Numbered from the stretch's first letter, positions 16,891-25,062 are shown. The stretch: DNA of 64,000 bases from Kribbella sp. VKM Ac-2569 (GCF_004216905.1 NZ_SGXJ01000001.1:744001-808000), one strand, 5' to 3'. A program made the numbers and translations. The notes: generated from the letters alone by a model not told the origin.

Positions 16891-17502
16891 TTACGGGGTG
16901 AGGCCGGTCAGCGCGAAGAACTCCTGCCGCGAACTGGGGTTGCCACGCAGGATCCCGTGCAGCGAGGACGTGACCGTCCGCGAGCCTGCCGCACGGACGC
17001 CGCGCAACGACATGCACTGATGCTCGGCCTCGATCACCACGCCGACCCCCTTCGGGTCGAGGTGATCCTGGAGCCAGTCGGCGACCTGCTTCGTCAGCCG
17101 CTCCTGCACCTGGAAGTCGCGCGCGAACAGCTCCACCACCCGGGCCAGCTTCGAGAGCCCGAGGATGCGGTCGCCGGGCAGATACCCGACATGGGCGACG
17201 CCCTGGAACGGCAGCAGGTGGTGCTCGCACAGCGACTGCACCGGGATGTCCTTGGCCAGGACGAGCTCGTCGTACCCCTCGTCGTTCGGGAAGGTGGTCA
17301 GCTCGAACTCCCGCGGCGTCAGCATCTCCGCGTACGCGTTCGCGACCCGGCGCGGGGTGTCCGCCAGGTGCGCGCTCTGCGGGTCCCGCCCGAGCGCGGT
17401 CAGCAGGTCCGCGACCGCCCGCTCCGCGGCGGGCATATCGATCTCCGCCCGGCGCGCGACGATATGGAGGGGCACGGACTCGAGGTCGGCCGAGATCGCC
17501 AT
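16891..17502 (-). CDS. folE: GTP cyclohydrolase I
   Basis: A 203-residue GTP cyclohydrolase I (type IA), making dihydroneopterin triphosphate from GTP for folate and pteridine synthesis. The zinc ligands and active site are clear: SLCEHHLLPF (Cys and His about 108-111) and EAEHQCMSLRGV (second Cys about 178-180), plus the GTP-binding ERLTKQVADWL segment. ATG at 17500-17502 is preferred over the GTG six bases upstream because AGGGAG lies 7 bases before it. It is divergently transcribed from a Cys-containing HTH regulator gene, outside any folate operon. Confidence 0.95.
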   Translation of the reverse strand: MAISADLESVPLHIVARRAEIDMPAAERAVADLLTALGRDPQSAHLADTPRRVANAYAEMLTPREFELTTFPNDEGYDELVLAKDIPVQSLCEHHLLPFQGVAHVGYLPGDRILGLSKLARVVELFARDFQVQERLTKQVADWLQDHLDPKGVGVVIEAEHQCMSLRGVRAAGSRTVTSSLHGILRGNPSSRQEFFALTGLTP

Positions 17503-17534
17503 CTGCACACTCCCTGAGGTATCAACGAACTGAC

Positions 17535-17571
17535 ATCATACTGTTTGACCAACCGAAGTTGTCGATAGAAT
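17535..17571. promoter_or_regulatory. Divergent promoters for folE and the HTH regulator gene
   Basis: On the plus strand TTGACC (17545-17550) and TAGAAT (17566-17571) are 15 bp apart, and TAGAAT lies 6 bases before the GTG of the regulator gene, implying a leaderless mRNA. On the minus strand TATGAT (17535-17540) is the likely folE -10. Between them is the palindrome CAAC-CGAA-GTTG, a possible operator for the regulator itself. Confidence 0.5.
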
Positions 17572-17577
17572 CATTCC

Positions 17578-18255
17578 GTGGACATGTCCTGGGACGCCGC
17601 CGTACAGGCGGTCGCCGTACTCGAGGAGCCGACCCGTCGCCGGCTCTACGAGTACGTCGTCGGGCAGCCCGGCCCCGTGAGTCGGGACGACGCGGCTAGT
17701 GCACTCGGGCTGCCGCGGACCACGGTCGCGTTCCACCTCGACAAGCTCACCGAAGAGGGTCTGCTCGACACCTGCTACGAGCGCCGCACCGGCCGCACCG
17801 GCCCGGGCGCGGGACGGCCCGCGAAGCTGTACCACCGCTCCGACCGCGAGATCGAGATCACCCTTCCCGAACGCCAGTACGCCGTCGCCGGCCACCTCCT
17901 CGCCACTGCCATCCAGGACGCCGAAACCACCGACCTCACCCCCCGCGAGGCAGTCAACCGCCGAGCCCACGAGTACGGCGAGGCCCTAGGCCGAGCCGCT
18001 CGGGACCGCGGTGAGGGAGACCCGTTGGTCGAGGTGCTCGAGGCGCATGGGTTCGAGCCGCGGCCTGAGGAGGACGGGATCGCTTTGGCCAACTGCCCGT
18101 TCCGGCGACTCGCGAAGGACCACCCGCAACTGGTCTGCAGCATGAACCTGCACCTCGTCGCCGGCCTCCTCACCAGCCTCGACTCCCCACTCGAAGCCGA
18201 ACTCGCCCCCACCCCGGGCCACTGCTGCGTCCGGATCACCAACAGTTCTCACTAA
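17578..18255 (+). CDS. HTH regulator with C-terminal Cys cluster (SufR-like)
   Basis: A 225-residue ArsR/DeoR-like winged-helix protein. The N-terminal DNA-binding domain (about 10-75) contains SRDDAASALGLPRTTVAFHLDKLTEEGLL. The C-terminal part has NCPFRRLAKDHPQLVCSMNLHLVAGLL (Cys about 170 and 184) and PTPGHCCVRI (Cys about 217-218). This spaced Cys set resembles SufR-type Fe-S sensing repressors, where cysteines hold a 2Fe-2S or 4Fe-4S cluster; whether a cluster binds here is inference. No suf operon is nearby; the divergent neighbour is folE and the next gene is ybaK. GTG 17578 is reached by a leaderless promoter. Confidence 0.75.
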   Translation: MDMSWDAAVQAVAVLEEPTRRRLYEYVVGQPGPVSRDDAASALGLPRTTVAFHLDKLTEEGLLDTCYERRTGRTGPGAGRPAKLYHRSDREIEITLPERQYAVAGHLLATAIQDAETTDLTPREAVNRRAHEYGEALGRAARDRGEGDPLVEVLEAHGFEPRPEEDGIALANCPFRRLAKDHPQLVCSMNLHLVAGLLTSLDSPLEAELAPTPGHCCVRITNSSH

Positions 18256-18264
18256 GCTCTCCCC

Positions 18265-18750
18265 GTGGCGAAGAAGCAGAGTCAGGGAACACCCGCGACC
18301 GTTGTGCTGACGAAGGCGAAGGTCGAGTTCACGACGCATGCGTACGAGCACGACCCGGCGGCGAAGTCGTTCGGGCTGGAGGCCGCCGAGGCGCTCGGGC
18401 TGGCGCCGGAGCAGGTGTTCAAGACGCTGCTCGTCGAGGTCGACGGGAAGCTCACGGTCGGCGTCGTACCGGTCGGCAAGCAGCTCGACCTGAAGGCGAT
18501 CGCGGCCGCGGCCGGCGGGAAGAAGGCGGTGATGGCCGACCCGGCCGCCGCCGAGCGCACCACCGGGTACGTCGTCGGCGGCATCAGCCCGATCGGCCAG
18601 AAGCGCGCCCTGCCCACGGTCGTCGACAGCACCGCCACCGACCACCCGACCGTCTACGTGTCGGGCGGCCGGCGCGGCCTCGACATCGGCCTGTCCCCCG
18701 CGGACCTGATCACCGTCACCAAGGCACGCACCGCGGCTATCGCCAGATAG
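18265..18750 (+). CDS. ybaK: Cys-tRNA(Pro) deacylase YbaK
   Basis: A 161-residue YbaK/EbsC protein that hydrolyses Cys-tRNA(Pro) mischarged by prolyl-tRNA synthetase. Family landmarks are the early catalytic-face HAYEHDP, QVFKTLLVEVDG, the VVPVGKQLDLKAIA segment with the conserved Lys, and YVVGGISPIGQKRALPTVVD. The start is GTG 18265, and a TAAGCT box (18253-18258) lying on the stop codon of the upstream gene would give a second, leaderless transcript. Its 3' end overlaps the convergent GH32 gene by 14 bases. Confidence 0.92.
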   Translation: MAKKQSQGTPATVVLTKAKVEFTTHAYEHDPAAKSFGLEAAEALGLAPEQVFKTLLVEVDGKLTVGVVPVGKQLDLKAIAAAAGGKKAVMADPAAAERTTGYVVGGISPIGQKRALPTVVDSTATDHPTVYVSGGRRGLDIGLSPADLITVTKARTAAIAR

Positions 18751-20065
18751 ACCTGAGCCGATGGATGGTGAGCGTGTCGAGGTGTATCCGACCCTCGGCG
18801 ACGAGCTCTGGCTCAGCTGAACGAATGTTGTAGCTCTGATAGACCGCGCCGTCATTACCGAACACATCTAGCTGATCGCGGTCGACGAGTAGCTGCAGCT
18901 TGATCTTCCCGTCGACCGTCCGCAGCTTGGCGCCGTCCAGGGTCTCCTGCTCAGCGTCGTACACCACCTCGCGACCGACTCTCAGACTGAACTTCCTCGC
19001 CTCTCGGACGTCGACGGTCGCCTCGAGCTCGTAGGTAGTCCCAGCTGGAAGCTGCTGTACGTCGTCTTCAACTGTCAGGCTCTCCCAGGTCCGCGTGCTT
19101 TCGCGCAGAGTTGCGAGCTCTGGGACCGGGGTGCTGAAGACGCGGAGGCCGTCGTCGGTGTGGTGCAGGGTGAAATCCACCGGGAAGGTTGCGTTGCCGG
19201 TCCAGATCGATCCCTTGTTCTCGCCCTGCCAGGCCATCGACACGACCCGGTCGTTCGGCAGGTTCGAGAAGTTGAGTGCCGCGTAGTATCCGCTGCCGGC
19301 GTACGTGTCGGTCTGATTGATCTTCTGCGGTCCGGTCCAGTCGGTGTGAAACGCCGTACCGTCCCACTCGCCGATCTGATACTCACCGCTCCCGCCGTGC
19401 AGGAGCCAGCGGTATCCGCCGTCGATCGGCATCCGGATCATGTTCGGGCACTCGAACAACCAGTCCGCTCGGTACCGCGACGCGAACGTCCAGTCGAGCA
19501 GGTTGGTGGACGTGTAGAAGTTGACGCCGTTGCCGCCCTCGTCCGACCACACAACCATGCCCCAGTGCTTCGACACCGGATCCCAGAACACCTTCGGGTC
19601 GCGGCTCGTGCCGCCGGGCGTCACGACCTTCTTCCCGTCGGCGTACGTCGTGAACGTGTTGCCGCCGTCCAGGCTGTAGAAGACCGTGACGCCGTTCGTG
19701 CCGGAGTAGACGACGATCGGGTCGTCGTCGCCGTTCTTCAGACCGCTCGCGTTCTCGGTGTCGACCACGCCGCCGCCCGACCACAGGTCGCCAGGATGGA
19801 CGTGCGGGTCGAGAGCGATCGGTTGTTGCGTCCAGTGCACGAGGTCGGTGCTGGTCGCGTGGCCCCAGTGCATGGTGTCCCAGACCAGGCTGAACGGATT
19901 GTGCTGGTAGTAGAGGTGATACACGCCGCGGTAGTACAGCGGCGCGTTCACGTCGTTCATCCAGCCGCCGCGGGTACTGAAGTGGAACTGACCCCGGTTG
20001 TCCTCCTGGTAGTTCGTCGCCGGGTACGGAAAATCCCTCGGTACGTCGGTGTGTGCGCTCACCAT
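18737..20065 (-). CDS. GH32 fructan/sucrose hydrolase
   Basis: A 442-residue glycoside hydrolase of family 32 (levanase/inulinase/invertase). The five-bladed propeller has the nucleophile in WMNDVNAP (usual form WMNDPNG; here Val replaces Pro), the transition-state Asp in SRDPKVFW and the acid/base Glu in FECPNM, followed by a C-terminal beta-sandwich from about residue 330. It cleaves terminal beta-fructofuranosides. No signal peptide is visible, so a cytoplasmic site is likely unless the N-terminus is longer. It lies 20 bases after the phospholipase C gene and is probably co-transcribed with it. Confidence 0.88.
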   Translation of the reverse strand: MVSAHTDVPRDFPYPATNYQEDNRGQFHFSTRGGWMNDVNAPLYYRGVYHLYYQHNPFSLVWDTMHWGHATSTDLVHWTQQPIALDPHVHPGDLWSGGGVVDTENASGLKNGDDDPIVVYSGTNGVTVFYSLDGGNTFTTYADGKKVVTPGGTSRDPKVFWDPVSKHWGMVVWSDEGGNGVNFYTSTNLLDWTFASRYRADWLFECPNMIRMPIDGGYRWLLHGGSGEYQIGEWDGTAFHTDWTGPQKINQTDTYAGSGYYAALNFSNLPNDRVVSMAWQGENKGSIWTGNATFPVDFTLHHTDDGLRVFSTPVPELATLRESTRTWESLTVEDDVQQLPAGTTYELEATVDVREARKFSLRVGREVVYDAEQETLDGAKLRTVDGKIKLQLLVDRDQLDVFGNDGAVYQSYNIRSAEPELVAEGRIHLDTLTIHRLRSIWR

Positions 20066-20085
20066 TACAACGATGACATAGCGCT

Positions 20086-22191
20086 TCAGCCGGTGATGCT
20101 CGGCTTGCCCGTTTCCAAGTGGCCGGAGAGGCGACGGCGGTATGTCGGGTCGTCGGGGGTCGTGGCCTCGACGTCGTACCAGCCGCTGTCGGTCGGCCAG
20201 AAGATCGGGCGGGACTGCTTGCCGCGGAGCTCGATCGTCGTGGTCTTGCTGCCGTAACCGCGAGCCTTCAGCTTCACGGTCAGCGGTTTCCTCGAGGCGT
20301 TGACCAGGTGCAACTGGAGAGCGCCGGCGCGGTTCTCGATGCGTACGTCGAGGCCCGCCGCAGGGCCGGAGGACGAACCGGCGACCTCCGCCCAGAACCG
20401 GTTCGGGCCCTGGACCGCGAGTTCGAACGGACCGTCGACGGGAATCGCGACCGCCGTCGGGGTATCCCCCGGAGTCTTGTCCGCGTGCGTGTGGTGGACG
20501 TCGAAGTGCGCCGGCGCCGGGAGTTCGCCCCCGTACGGATAGACGGTGAAGTGCGCCGACTGTGCGCCGTAGTTGCTGAGGGCAAGCATCAGCTTGCCGT
20601 CGGCCACTGATCCCGAAACCGCCGGCCCGTAAGGGAGTGCGCGGGCGGGGCGCCGGCCGGGTTCCTGCGCGGGGACAGCCTGGTCGGTGGGCGGTGCCGG
20701 GTGCCAGCGGTTGATGGGCGCCGGGACCGGGCCGGGCTTGTCGACAGACGGCTGCCGGTAGCTGCGGTCGAAGTCGAACGTCGACGTCAGGTCACCGCAG
20801 ACCGTCCGCCGCCAGGAGCTGATGTTCGGTTCGCGGACGCCGGTCCAGAGTTCGAGGAACCGCAGTACCGAGGTGTGGTCGAAGACCTGCGAGTTCACGT
20901 GACCGCCGACCGTCCACGGTGACACCACGGTCATCGGGACGCGCGGGCCGAGCCCGATCGGCTTCCCGGCGTACCAGTCGTCGCCCTCGCCGGACGGCGG
21001 CCGCGGCGCGACCGGCGGCGGGACGTGGTCGAAGTACCCGTCGTTCTCGTCGAAGTTGATCAGCAGCACGGTCTTCGACCAGGTCTCCGGGTCGGAAGCG
21101 ATCGCGTCGAGCACGTCGTAGATCAGGTTCGCGCTGCCGACCGGCGTGGACGAACCGGGGTGCTCGGAATCGACCGCGGAGGGGACCAGCCAGCTCACCT
21201 TCGGCAACGTGCCGGCCTTGATGTCGGCGCGCAGCCGTGGCACCAGCGACTCAGGCTCGGACCGGTACATCGCCTTGCGGAACAGCTCCTGCTCGTCAGC
21301 CGAGAGCTTCCCCACCGCCGCGTCGAGCTGCTGCAACGCGACAGTCCGCTCGGCCTCGGTCTTCGCGAACAACTTGTCGTAGAACTCCTCGGTCGTCCGG
21401 TAGCCGCCCGGTACGTTCTCGAGGATCCGGTGCCCGATCTCCTTGAAGGTCTTGAAGTACTCGACCGCGTTGTCGGTGAAGTTGTCCCACTCCTGGTAGA
21501 TCTGCCAGGAGACATCGGCCTGCTCCAGCCGTTCCGGGTACGCCGTCCAGTCGTAGCCCTCGTGGTCATACGAGTACGCCGCGTTCGTCACCGCGCGCTG
21601 CGTCGTACCGGGCTCGTAGCCGACCGTGCCGGACCACAGGTAGTTGCGGTTCGGGTTGGTCGAACCGTTGACCGAGCAGTGGTACGCGTCGCAGATCGTG
21701 AACGTCTCGGCGAGCTCGTACTGCAGCGGGATGTCGCGGCGGTCGTAGTAGGTCATCGTGGCGGCCGTCTTGGCCTGCACCCAGTCGTCGTTCCAGCCGC
21801 CCGCCCAAGCCTGCGTGGCGTCGCCGTACCCGTGGGCCAGCGCGCCGAGGTACTGGATGTCGTCCGGGTTGCGGCCCGCGTCGGCGGCGGCCTTCCGGAG
21901 CGAGAACGGCAGCACCTCGCCACCGCCCGTCTTCGGCTGGTGGAAGATGCTCTTGCCGTTGCGCAGCCGCAGCGGCTGCCGGTCGCCGTACCCGCGGATT
22001 CCGCGCAGCGCGCCGTAGTAGTGGTCGAACGAGCGGTTCTCCTGCATCAGCACGATCACGTGCTCGATCGCGCGCAGACCACCACGCCTCACAGGTTGCG
22101 CCATCGCGGTGTGCAGTGACGGTGGAAGCAGCGAGACCGCTGCCCCACCCGCCACCGAACCGAGCACCAGACGCCGGGAGATCTCAGTCAT
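20086..22191 (-). CDS. Phosphocholine-type phospholipase C, Tat-exported
   Basis: A 701-residue acid phosphatase/phospholipase C family protein. The N-terminus MTEISRRLVLGSVAGGAA is a twin-arginine signal, ending near AMAQP (about 32). The catalytic domain opens with EHVIVLMQENRSFDHYYGALRG, containing the metal-ligand Asn/Glu and the Thr/Ser-Phe-Asp set of this superfamily, and two C-terminal beta domains (about 500-700) match the layout of bacterial non-haemolytic PLCs. It hydrolyses phosphatidylcholine or similar lipids outside the cell, probably for phosphate or choline. The length is normal for the family. A GH32 gene follows closely. Confidence 0.9.
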   Translation of the reverse strand: MTEISRRLVLGSVAGGAAVSLLPPSLHTAMAQPVRRGGLRAIEHVIVLMQENRSFDHYYGALRGIRGYGDRQPLRLRNGKSIFHQPKTGGGEVLPFSLRKAAADAGRNPDDIQYLGALAHGYGDATQAWAGGWNDDWVQAKTAATMTYYDRRDIPLQYELAETFTICDAYHCSVNGSTNPNRNYLWSGTVGYEPGTTQRAVTNAAYSYDHEGYDWTAYPERLEQADVSWQIYQEWDNFTDNAVEYFKTFKEIGHRILENVPGGYRTTEEFYDKLFAKTEAERTVALQQLDAAVGKLSADEQELFRKAMYRSEPESLVPRLRADIKAGTLPKVSWLVPSAVDSEHPGSSTPVGSANLIYDVLDAIASDPETWSKTVLLINFDENDGYFDHVPPPVAPRPPSGEGDDWYAGKPIGLGPRVPMTVVSPWTVGGHVNSQVFDHTSVLRFLELWTGVREPNISSWRRTVCGDLTSTFDFDRSYRQPSVDKPGPVPAPINRWHPAPPTDQAVPAQEPGRRPARALPYGPAVSGSVADGKLMLALSNYGAQSAHFTVYPYGGELPAPAHFDVHHTHADKTPGDTPTAVAIPVDGPFELAVQGPNRFWAEVAGSSSGPAAGLDVRIENRAGALQLHLVNASRKPLTVKLKARGYGSKTTTIELRGKQSRPIFWPTDSGWYDVEATTPDDPTYRRRLSGHLETGKPSITG

Positions 22192-22244
22192 GGTCCGGAC
22201 CTTAGGGTCCGCCCGTAGCCGAAGCGAGACCTCGAGGTGAACAG

Positions 22245-23327
22245 CTATCCGCGCCGGGCCACCACCGCGTCGCGGAGCTTCTCTAGGACTGCCTCGGTCG
22301 TTTCCCAGCTCATGCAGGCGTCGGTGATCGACTGGCCGTAGACCAGCTCCCGGGTCGGGTCGAGGTCCTGGCGACCCTCCTGCAGGAACGACTCCAGCAT
22401 CACGCCGACGATCGCCTGGTTGCCGGCCGCGACCTGCGCGCCGATCTCCTCGGCCACGACCGGCTGCCGGCGGTGGTCCTTGCGGCTGTTGCCATGGCTG
22501 GCGTCGATGACGACCCGCTCGGCCAGGCCGGCCTTGCGCAGCAGCTCCTGCGCGCCAGCAACGGACTCGGCGTCGTAGTTCGGGCCGCTGTCCGAGCCAC
22601 GAAGTACCAGATGGCAGTCCGGGTTGCCGCGGGTGTGCAGGATCGCGGGCGCACCATCGTGATCGATGCCGGTGAAGACATGCGGTACGGCGGCCGCCTT
22701 GATCGCGTCGACGGCCGTGGCGATCGATCCGTCCGGACGGTTCTTCATCCCGATCGGCATCGACAGGCCCGACGACAGCTGCCGGTGGACCTGGCTCTCC
22801 ACGGTCCGGGCACCGATCGCACCCCAGCCGACGGTGTCCGCGATGTACTGCGGGGTGATCGGGTCGAGGAACTCGCAGCCGACCGGAAGCCCGAGCTCGC
22901 TGACCTGCACGAGCAGCTGACGGGCGATCCGCAGACCGCGGTTCACGTCACCGGAGCCGTCGAGGCCCGGGTCGTTGATCAGGCCCTTCCAGCCGAGGGT
23001 CGAGCGCGGCTTCTCGAAGTACACCCGCATCACGACGAGGAGCCCGTCGGACAGCCGCTCGGCGACCGGGCGGAGTCGTTCGGCGTACTCGAGGGCCGCG
23101 TCGGCGTCGTGGACCGAGCACGGGCCGACGACGACCAGCAGACGGTCGTCGACGCCGTTCAGTACGTCGGCCACCGCCTGGCGGCCGTCCGCCACGGTTC
23201 GGGCGACGTCGTCGCTGAGCGGGAACTCGTCGTGCAGGGCGAGCGGGGTGACCAGCGGGACTGTCTTCTCGATACGTCGGTCGACGACTCGGGACTGCTG
23301 TTCGCTCGGTTTCGGGAGGGTGTTCAT
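22245..23327 (-). CDS. aroG: 3-deoxy-7-phosphoheptulonate synthase, class I
   Basis: A 360-residue AroFGH-type DAHP synthase that joins phosphoenolpyruvate and erythrose 4-phosphate, the first step of aromatic amino acid synthesis. Landmarks are VVGPCSVHD (about 63-71), MRVYFEKPRSTLGWKGLINDP, VGCEFLDP, GARTVESQVHRQLSSGLSMPIGMKN, and IDASHGNSRKDHRRQ with metal and PEP ligands. Most actinobacteria use the class II enzyme, so a class I copy is notable. The start is ATG 23325-23327, with GGAAAGG 8 bases upstream. A leader peptide and terminator precede it. Confidence 0.93.
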   Translation of the reverse strand: MNTLPKPSEQQSRVVDRRIEKTVPLVTPLALHDEFPLSDDVARTVADGRQAVADVLNGVDDRLLVVVGPCSVHDADAALEYAERLRPVAERLSDGLLVVMRVYFEKPRSTLGWKGLINDPGLDGSGDVNRGLRIARQLLVQVSELGLPVGCEFLDPITPQYIADTVGWGAIGARTVESQVHRQLSSGLSMPIGMKNRPDGSIATAVDAIKAAAVPHVFTGIDHDGAPAILHTRGNPDCHLVLRGSDSGPNYDAESVAGAQELLRKAGLAERVVIDASHGNSRKDHRRQPVVAEEIGAQVAAGNQAIVGVMLESFLQEGRQDLDPTRELVYGQSITDACMSWETTEAVLEKLRDAVVARRG

Positions 23328-23380
23328 TGTGGGGACCTTTCCGCCGGTCCGCATGCGTGCGACGCAGTCAGCCGGCTGGG

Positions 23381-23414
23381 AACGAGAAAAGGCAAGGACG
23401 GTTGTCCTTGCCTT
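23381..23414 (-). terminator. Attenuator terminator in the DAHP synthase leader
   Basis: AAGGCAAGGAC and GTCCTTGCCTT form a perfect 11-bp stem (23389-23399 with 23404-23414) with a 4-base loop, followed on the minus strand by TTTTCTCGTT. This is an intrinsic terminator lying between the leader peptide and the aroG start. An upstream GTGCCGG in the leader can pair with CCGGCAC just before the terminator stem, a possible part of an alternative fold. Confidence 0.8.
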
Positions 23415-23444
23415 CGTGCCGGCTCTGGTGTCTGCGGGTGGGCG

Positions 23445-23513
23445 TCAGCAATCGGCTGAGTCGCCCGGCACCAGGGCCGGCCACTCAAAAAATCGCCAAT
23501 AGCTGCGCTTCAC
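23445..23513 (-). CDS. Aromatic-residue leader peptide (attenuator) for DAHP synthase
   Basis: A 22-codon reading frame starting at GTG 23511-23513 and reading VKRSYWRFFEWPAL before ending ...DSADC. Six of eleven consecutive codons are aromatic (Tyr, Trp, Phe, Phe, Trp plus the nearby aromatic context), as in ribosome-mediated attenuators. Stalling at Tyr/Trp/Phe codons when these amino acids are short would stop the downstream terminator from forming and raise aroG expression. A TATTGT box lies just upstream of the GTG codons (23519 or 23513), suggesting a leaderless start; an ATG at 23532-23534 in the same frame is an alternative. Counted strictly, the aromatic codons are five: Y5, W6, F8, F9 and W11. 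Confidence 0.8.
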   Translation of the reverse strand: MKRSYWRFFEWPALVPGDSADC

Positions 23514-23532
23514 GTGCACGACAATATCACCC

Positions 23533-24048
23533 ATGAACATCCGTACCGCCCAGCGAGACGAGCTCCCCGCACTCCAGGAGCTCGAGGTTGCTGCCGGCGT
23601 GCTCTTTCGCAACATCGGTATGACGGACGTCGCGGAGCATCCGCCGCCCGCCTTGGAGATCTTCGAGCAGTCCTGGGAGGCCGGGCAGCTGTGGGTGTCG
23701 GTCGACGACGCGGACAAGCCGACCGGCTTCGTCTTCGTGAAGCTCGTCGACGGCGGCGTACACATCGAGCAGGTCAGCGTGCACCCGGATCATCAGGGAC
23801 ACGGGATCGGCCGGCAGCTGATCGAGTACATCGGTACGTGGGCCGCCGAGCAAGGGTTTCCGGTGCTGACGCTGAGCACGTTCCGGAGCGTGCCGTGGAA
23901 CGCGCCGTACTACGCGCGGCTCGGGTTCACGGAGCTGCCGGCCGCGGAACTCACGCCCGGGCTGACGGAGATCCTGGCCGTCGAGACGGCATTCGGACTC
24001 GACCCCGCGGAGCGCATTTTCATGCGTCGGCCGGTTGCTCGCGAGTAA
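23533..24048 (+). CDS. GNAT-family N-acetyltransferase
   Basis: A 171-residue GNAT acetyltransferase. The acetyl-CoA pyrophosphate loop is VSVHPDHQGHGIGRQLIEY (about 82-100), preceded by the beta-4 strand HIEQVSV and followed by LSTFRSVPWNAPYYARLGF, the usual beta-5/alpha-4 and YARLGF ending. The acceptor is unknown. Its ATG overlaps, head to head, the possible start of the aromatic leader on the other strand, so the two transcripts share a short divergent promoter area. Confidence 0.88.
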   Translation: MNIRTAQRDELPALQELEVAAGVLFRNIGMTDVAEHPPPALEIFEQSWEAGQLWVSVDDADKPTGFVFVKLVDGGVHIEQVSVHPDHQGHGIGRQLIEYIGTWAAEQGFPVLTLSTFRSVPWNAPYYARLGFTELPAAELTPGLTEILAVETAFGLDPAERIFMRRPVARE

Positions 24049-24112
24049 CCACCTGATGGGTGGCTTCGTTGATCGCTGCAAGACCGGATCGAGACATCGG
24101 GGAGTGCAGCAG

Positions 24113-24469
24113 GTGGTGAGGCCGCGAACCTTCGAGTTGGTTCGGTACCGAGATCCCAGTGGCGTGTCCGGGACCGGCGTGGTGGCGGAAGGGTGTGAGT
24201 TCACCGACGGCTCGGTGGCCCTGCGCTGGCGCGGCGACAACCCGGCGACGGCCGTCTGGCCGAACGTCGACGCGATCCTGGCCGTGCACGGCCACCAGGG
24301 CGCGACCGAGATCCGCTGGATCGACGCGCAGACCTCGCCGGCGGCTCCACGGGCCGGCCTCGACAACCTGTTCGACGAGCCGCACCAGGTGCGGCCGCCG
24401 ACGTCCTTGACCGACTCGCCGCCGCCCGGCCACACCCGTGGATGGGCGGGGGCCAGACATCTCAGGTAG
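24113..24469 (+). CDS. Small protein of the GVSGTGVVAEG family, copy 2
   Basis: A 118-residue protein whose first about 70 residues (FELVRYRDPSGVSGTGVVAEG, then EFTDGSVALRW and AVWPNVDAILAVHGHQGATEIRW) closely match the product of 16544-16867. The C-terminal 45 residues are Pro/Thr-rich and unrelated to copy 1. GTG 24113-24115 is chosen because GGGGAG lies 8 bases before it. It lies 64 bases after a GNAT gene and ends 38 bases before the histidine phosphatase start. Function unknown; the conserved Gly/Val core suggests a small beta-barrel or SH3-like fold (inference). Confidence 0.65.
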   Translation: MVRPRTFELVRYRDPSGVSGTGVVAEGCEFTDGSVALRWRGDNPATAVWPNVDAILAVHGHQGATEIRWIDAQTSPAAPRAGLDNLFDEPHQVRPPTSLTDSPPPGHTRGWAGARHLR

Positions 24470-24471
24470 AA

Positions 24472-24525
24472 CATGCCCGTGACGCAGATCCACTCCCGGC
24501 CACGCCCATGCCCGTGACGCAGATC
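24472..24525 (+). repeat. 19-bp direct repeat duplicating a start region
   Basis: CATGCCCGTGACGCAGATC occurs at 24472-24490 and again at 24507-24525. The second copy holds the real start of the histidine phosphatase gene. The first, 35 bp upstream and out of frame, begins a 14-codon reading frame (MPVTQIHSRPRPCP) whose TGA lies just inside the real gene. Confidence 0.85.
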
Positions 24526-25062
24526 TACCTCGTCCGGCACGGTGAGCCGGACTACGAGCCGATCGACTCCCGCGGCTGGCCAGGAATGGCGGCCGACTCC
24601 GCGCCACTCACCGCCCTCGGGACGAAACAGGCCGAGGAGCTCGCGGACCTGCTCGGCGGCATCCGCGCGACGTACCTGGTCAGCTCCCCGTTCACCCGGG
24701 CTCTGCACAGCGCCGCGATCGTCGGCCATCGGCTCGCACTCGGCGTCAAGGTCGACTACGACCTGCGCGACTGGTTGCCGGACCACACCGGTCGGTGGCG
24801 CAGCGCCGCCGACGTCCGCGCGGCGCAGGCCGAGTTCGAGACGTACGACGGCGAATGGCCGGACGGCATCCAGCGACCCTGGGAGCCGCTGTCCCGGGTC
24901 CGCGAACGCGCCCGCGCCGCCCTCGCCCGGCACACCGCCAGCACCGACGGACCGGTCCTGGCGATCACGCACGCGACAGTGATCCGGGCCCTGACCGGCG
25001 AACGGAACACACCCCATGGAGCCCACGAGTACTACCGATTCGACCCGGAGATCGGTGCCTGA
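24508..25062 (+). CDS. Histidine phosphatase family protein
   Basis: A 184-residue phosphoglycerate-mutase-like phosphatase. The phosphohistidine motif LVRHGEPDYE (about 8-17) comes first, then SSPFTRALHSA (about 64-74) and the second catalytic His in AITHATVIRAL (about 156-166). Such enzymes dephosphorylate small metabolites or proteins in the cytoplasm; the substrate is not evident. The start at ATG 24508 lies in the second copy of a tandem duplication. A near-perfect palindrome TCTGCACGTGCAGA follows the stop (from about 25068) and may act as a weak terminator. Confidence 0.85.
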   Translation: MPVTQIYLVRHGEPDYEPIDSRGWPGMAADSAPLTALGTKQAEELADLLGGIRATYLVSSPFTRALHSAAIVGHRLALGVKVDYDLRDWLPDHTGRWRSAADVRAAQAEFETYDGEWPDGIQRPWEPLSRVRERARAALARHTASTDGPVLAITHATVIRALTGERNTPHGAHEYYRFDPEIGA

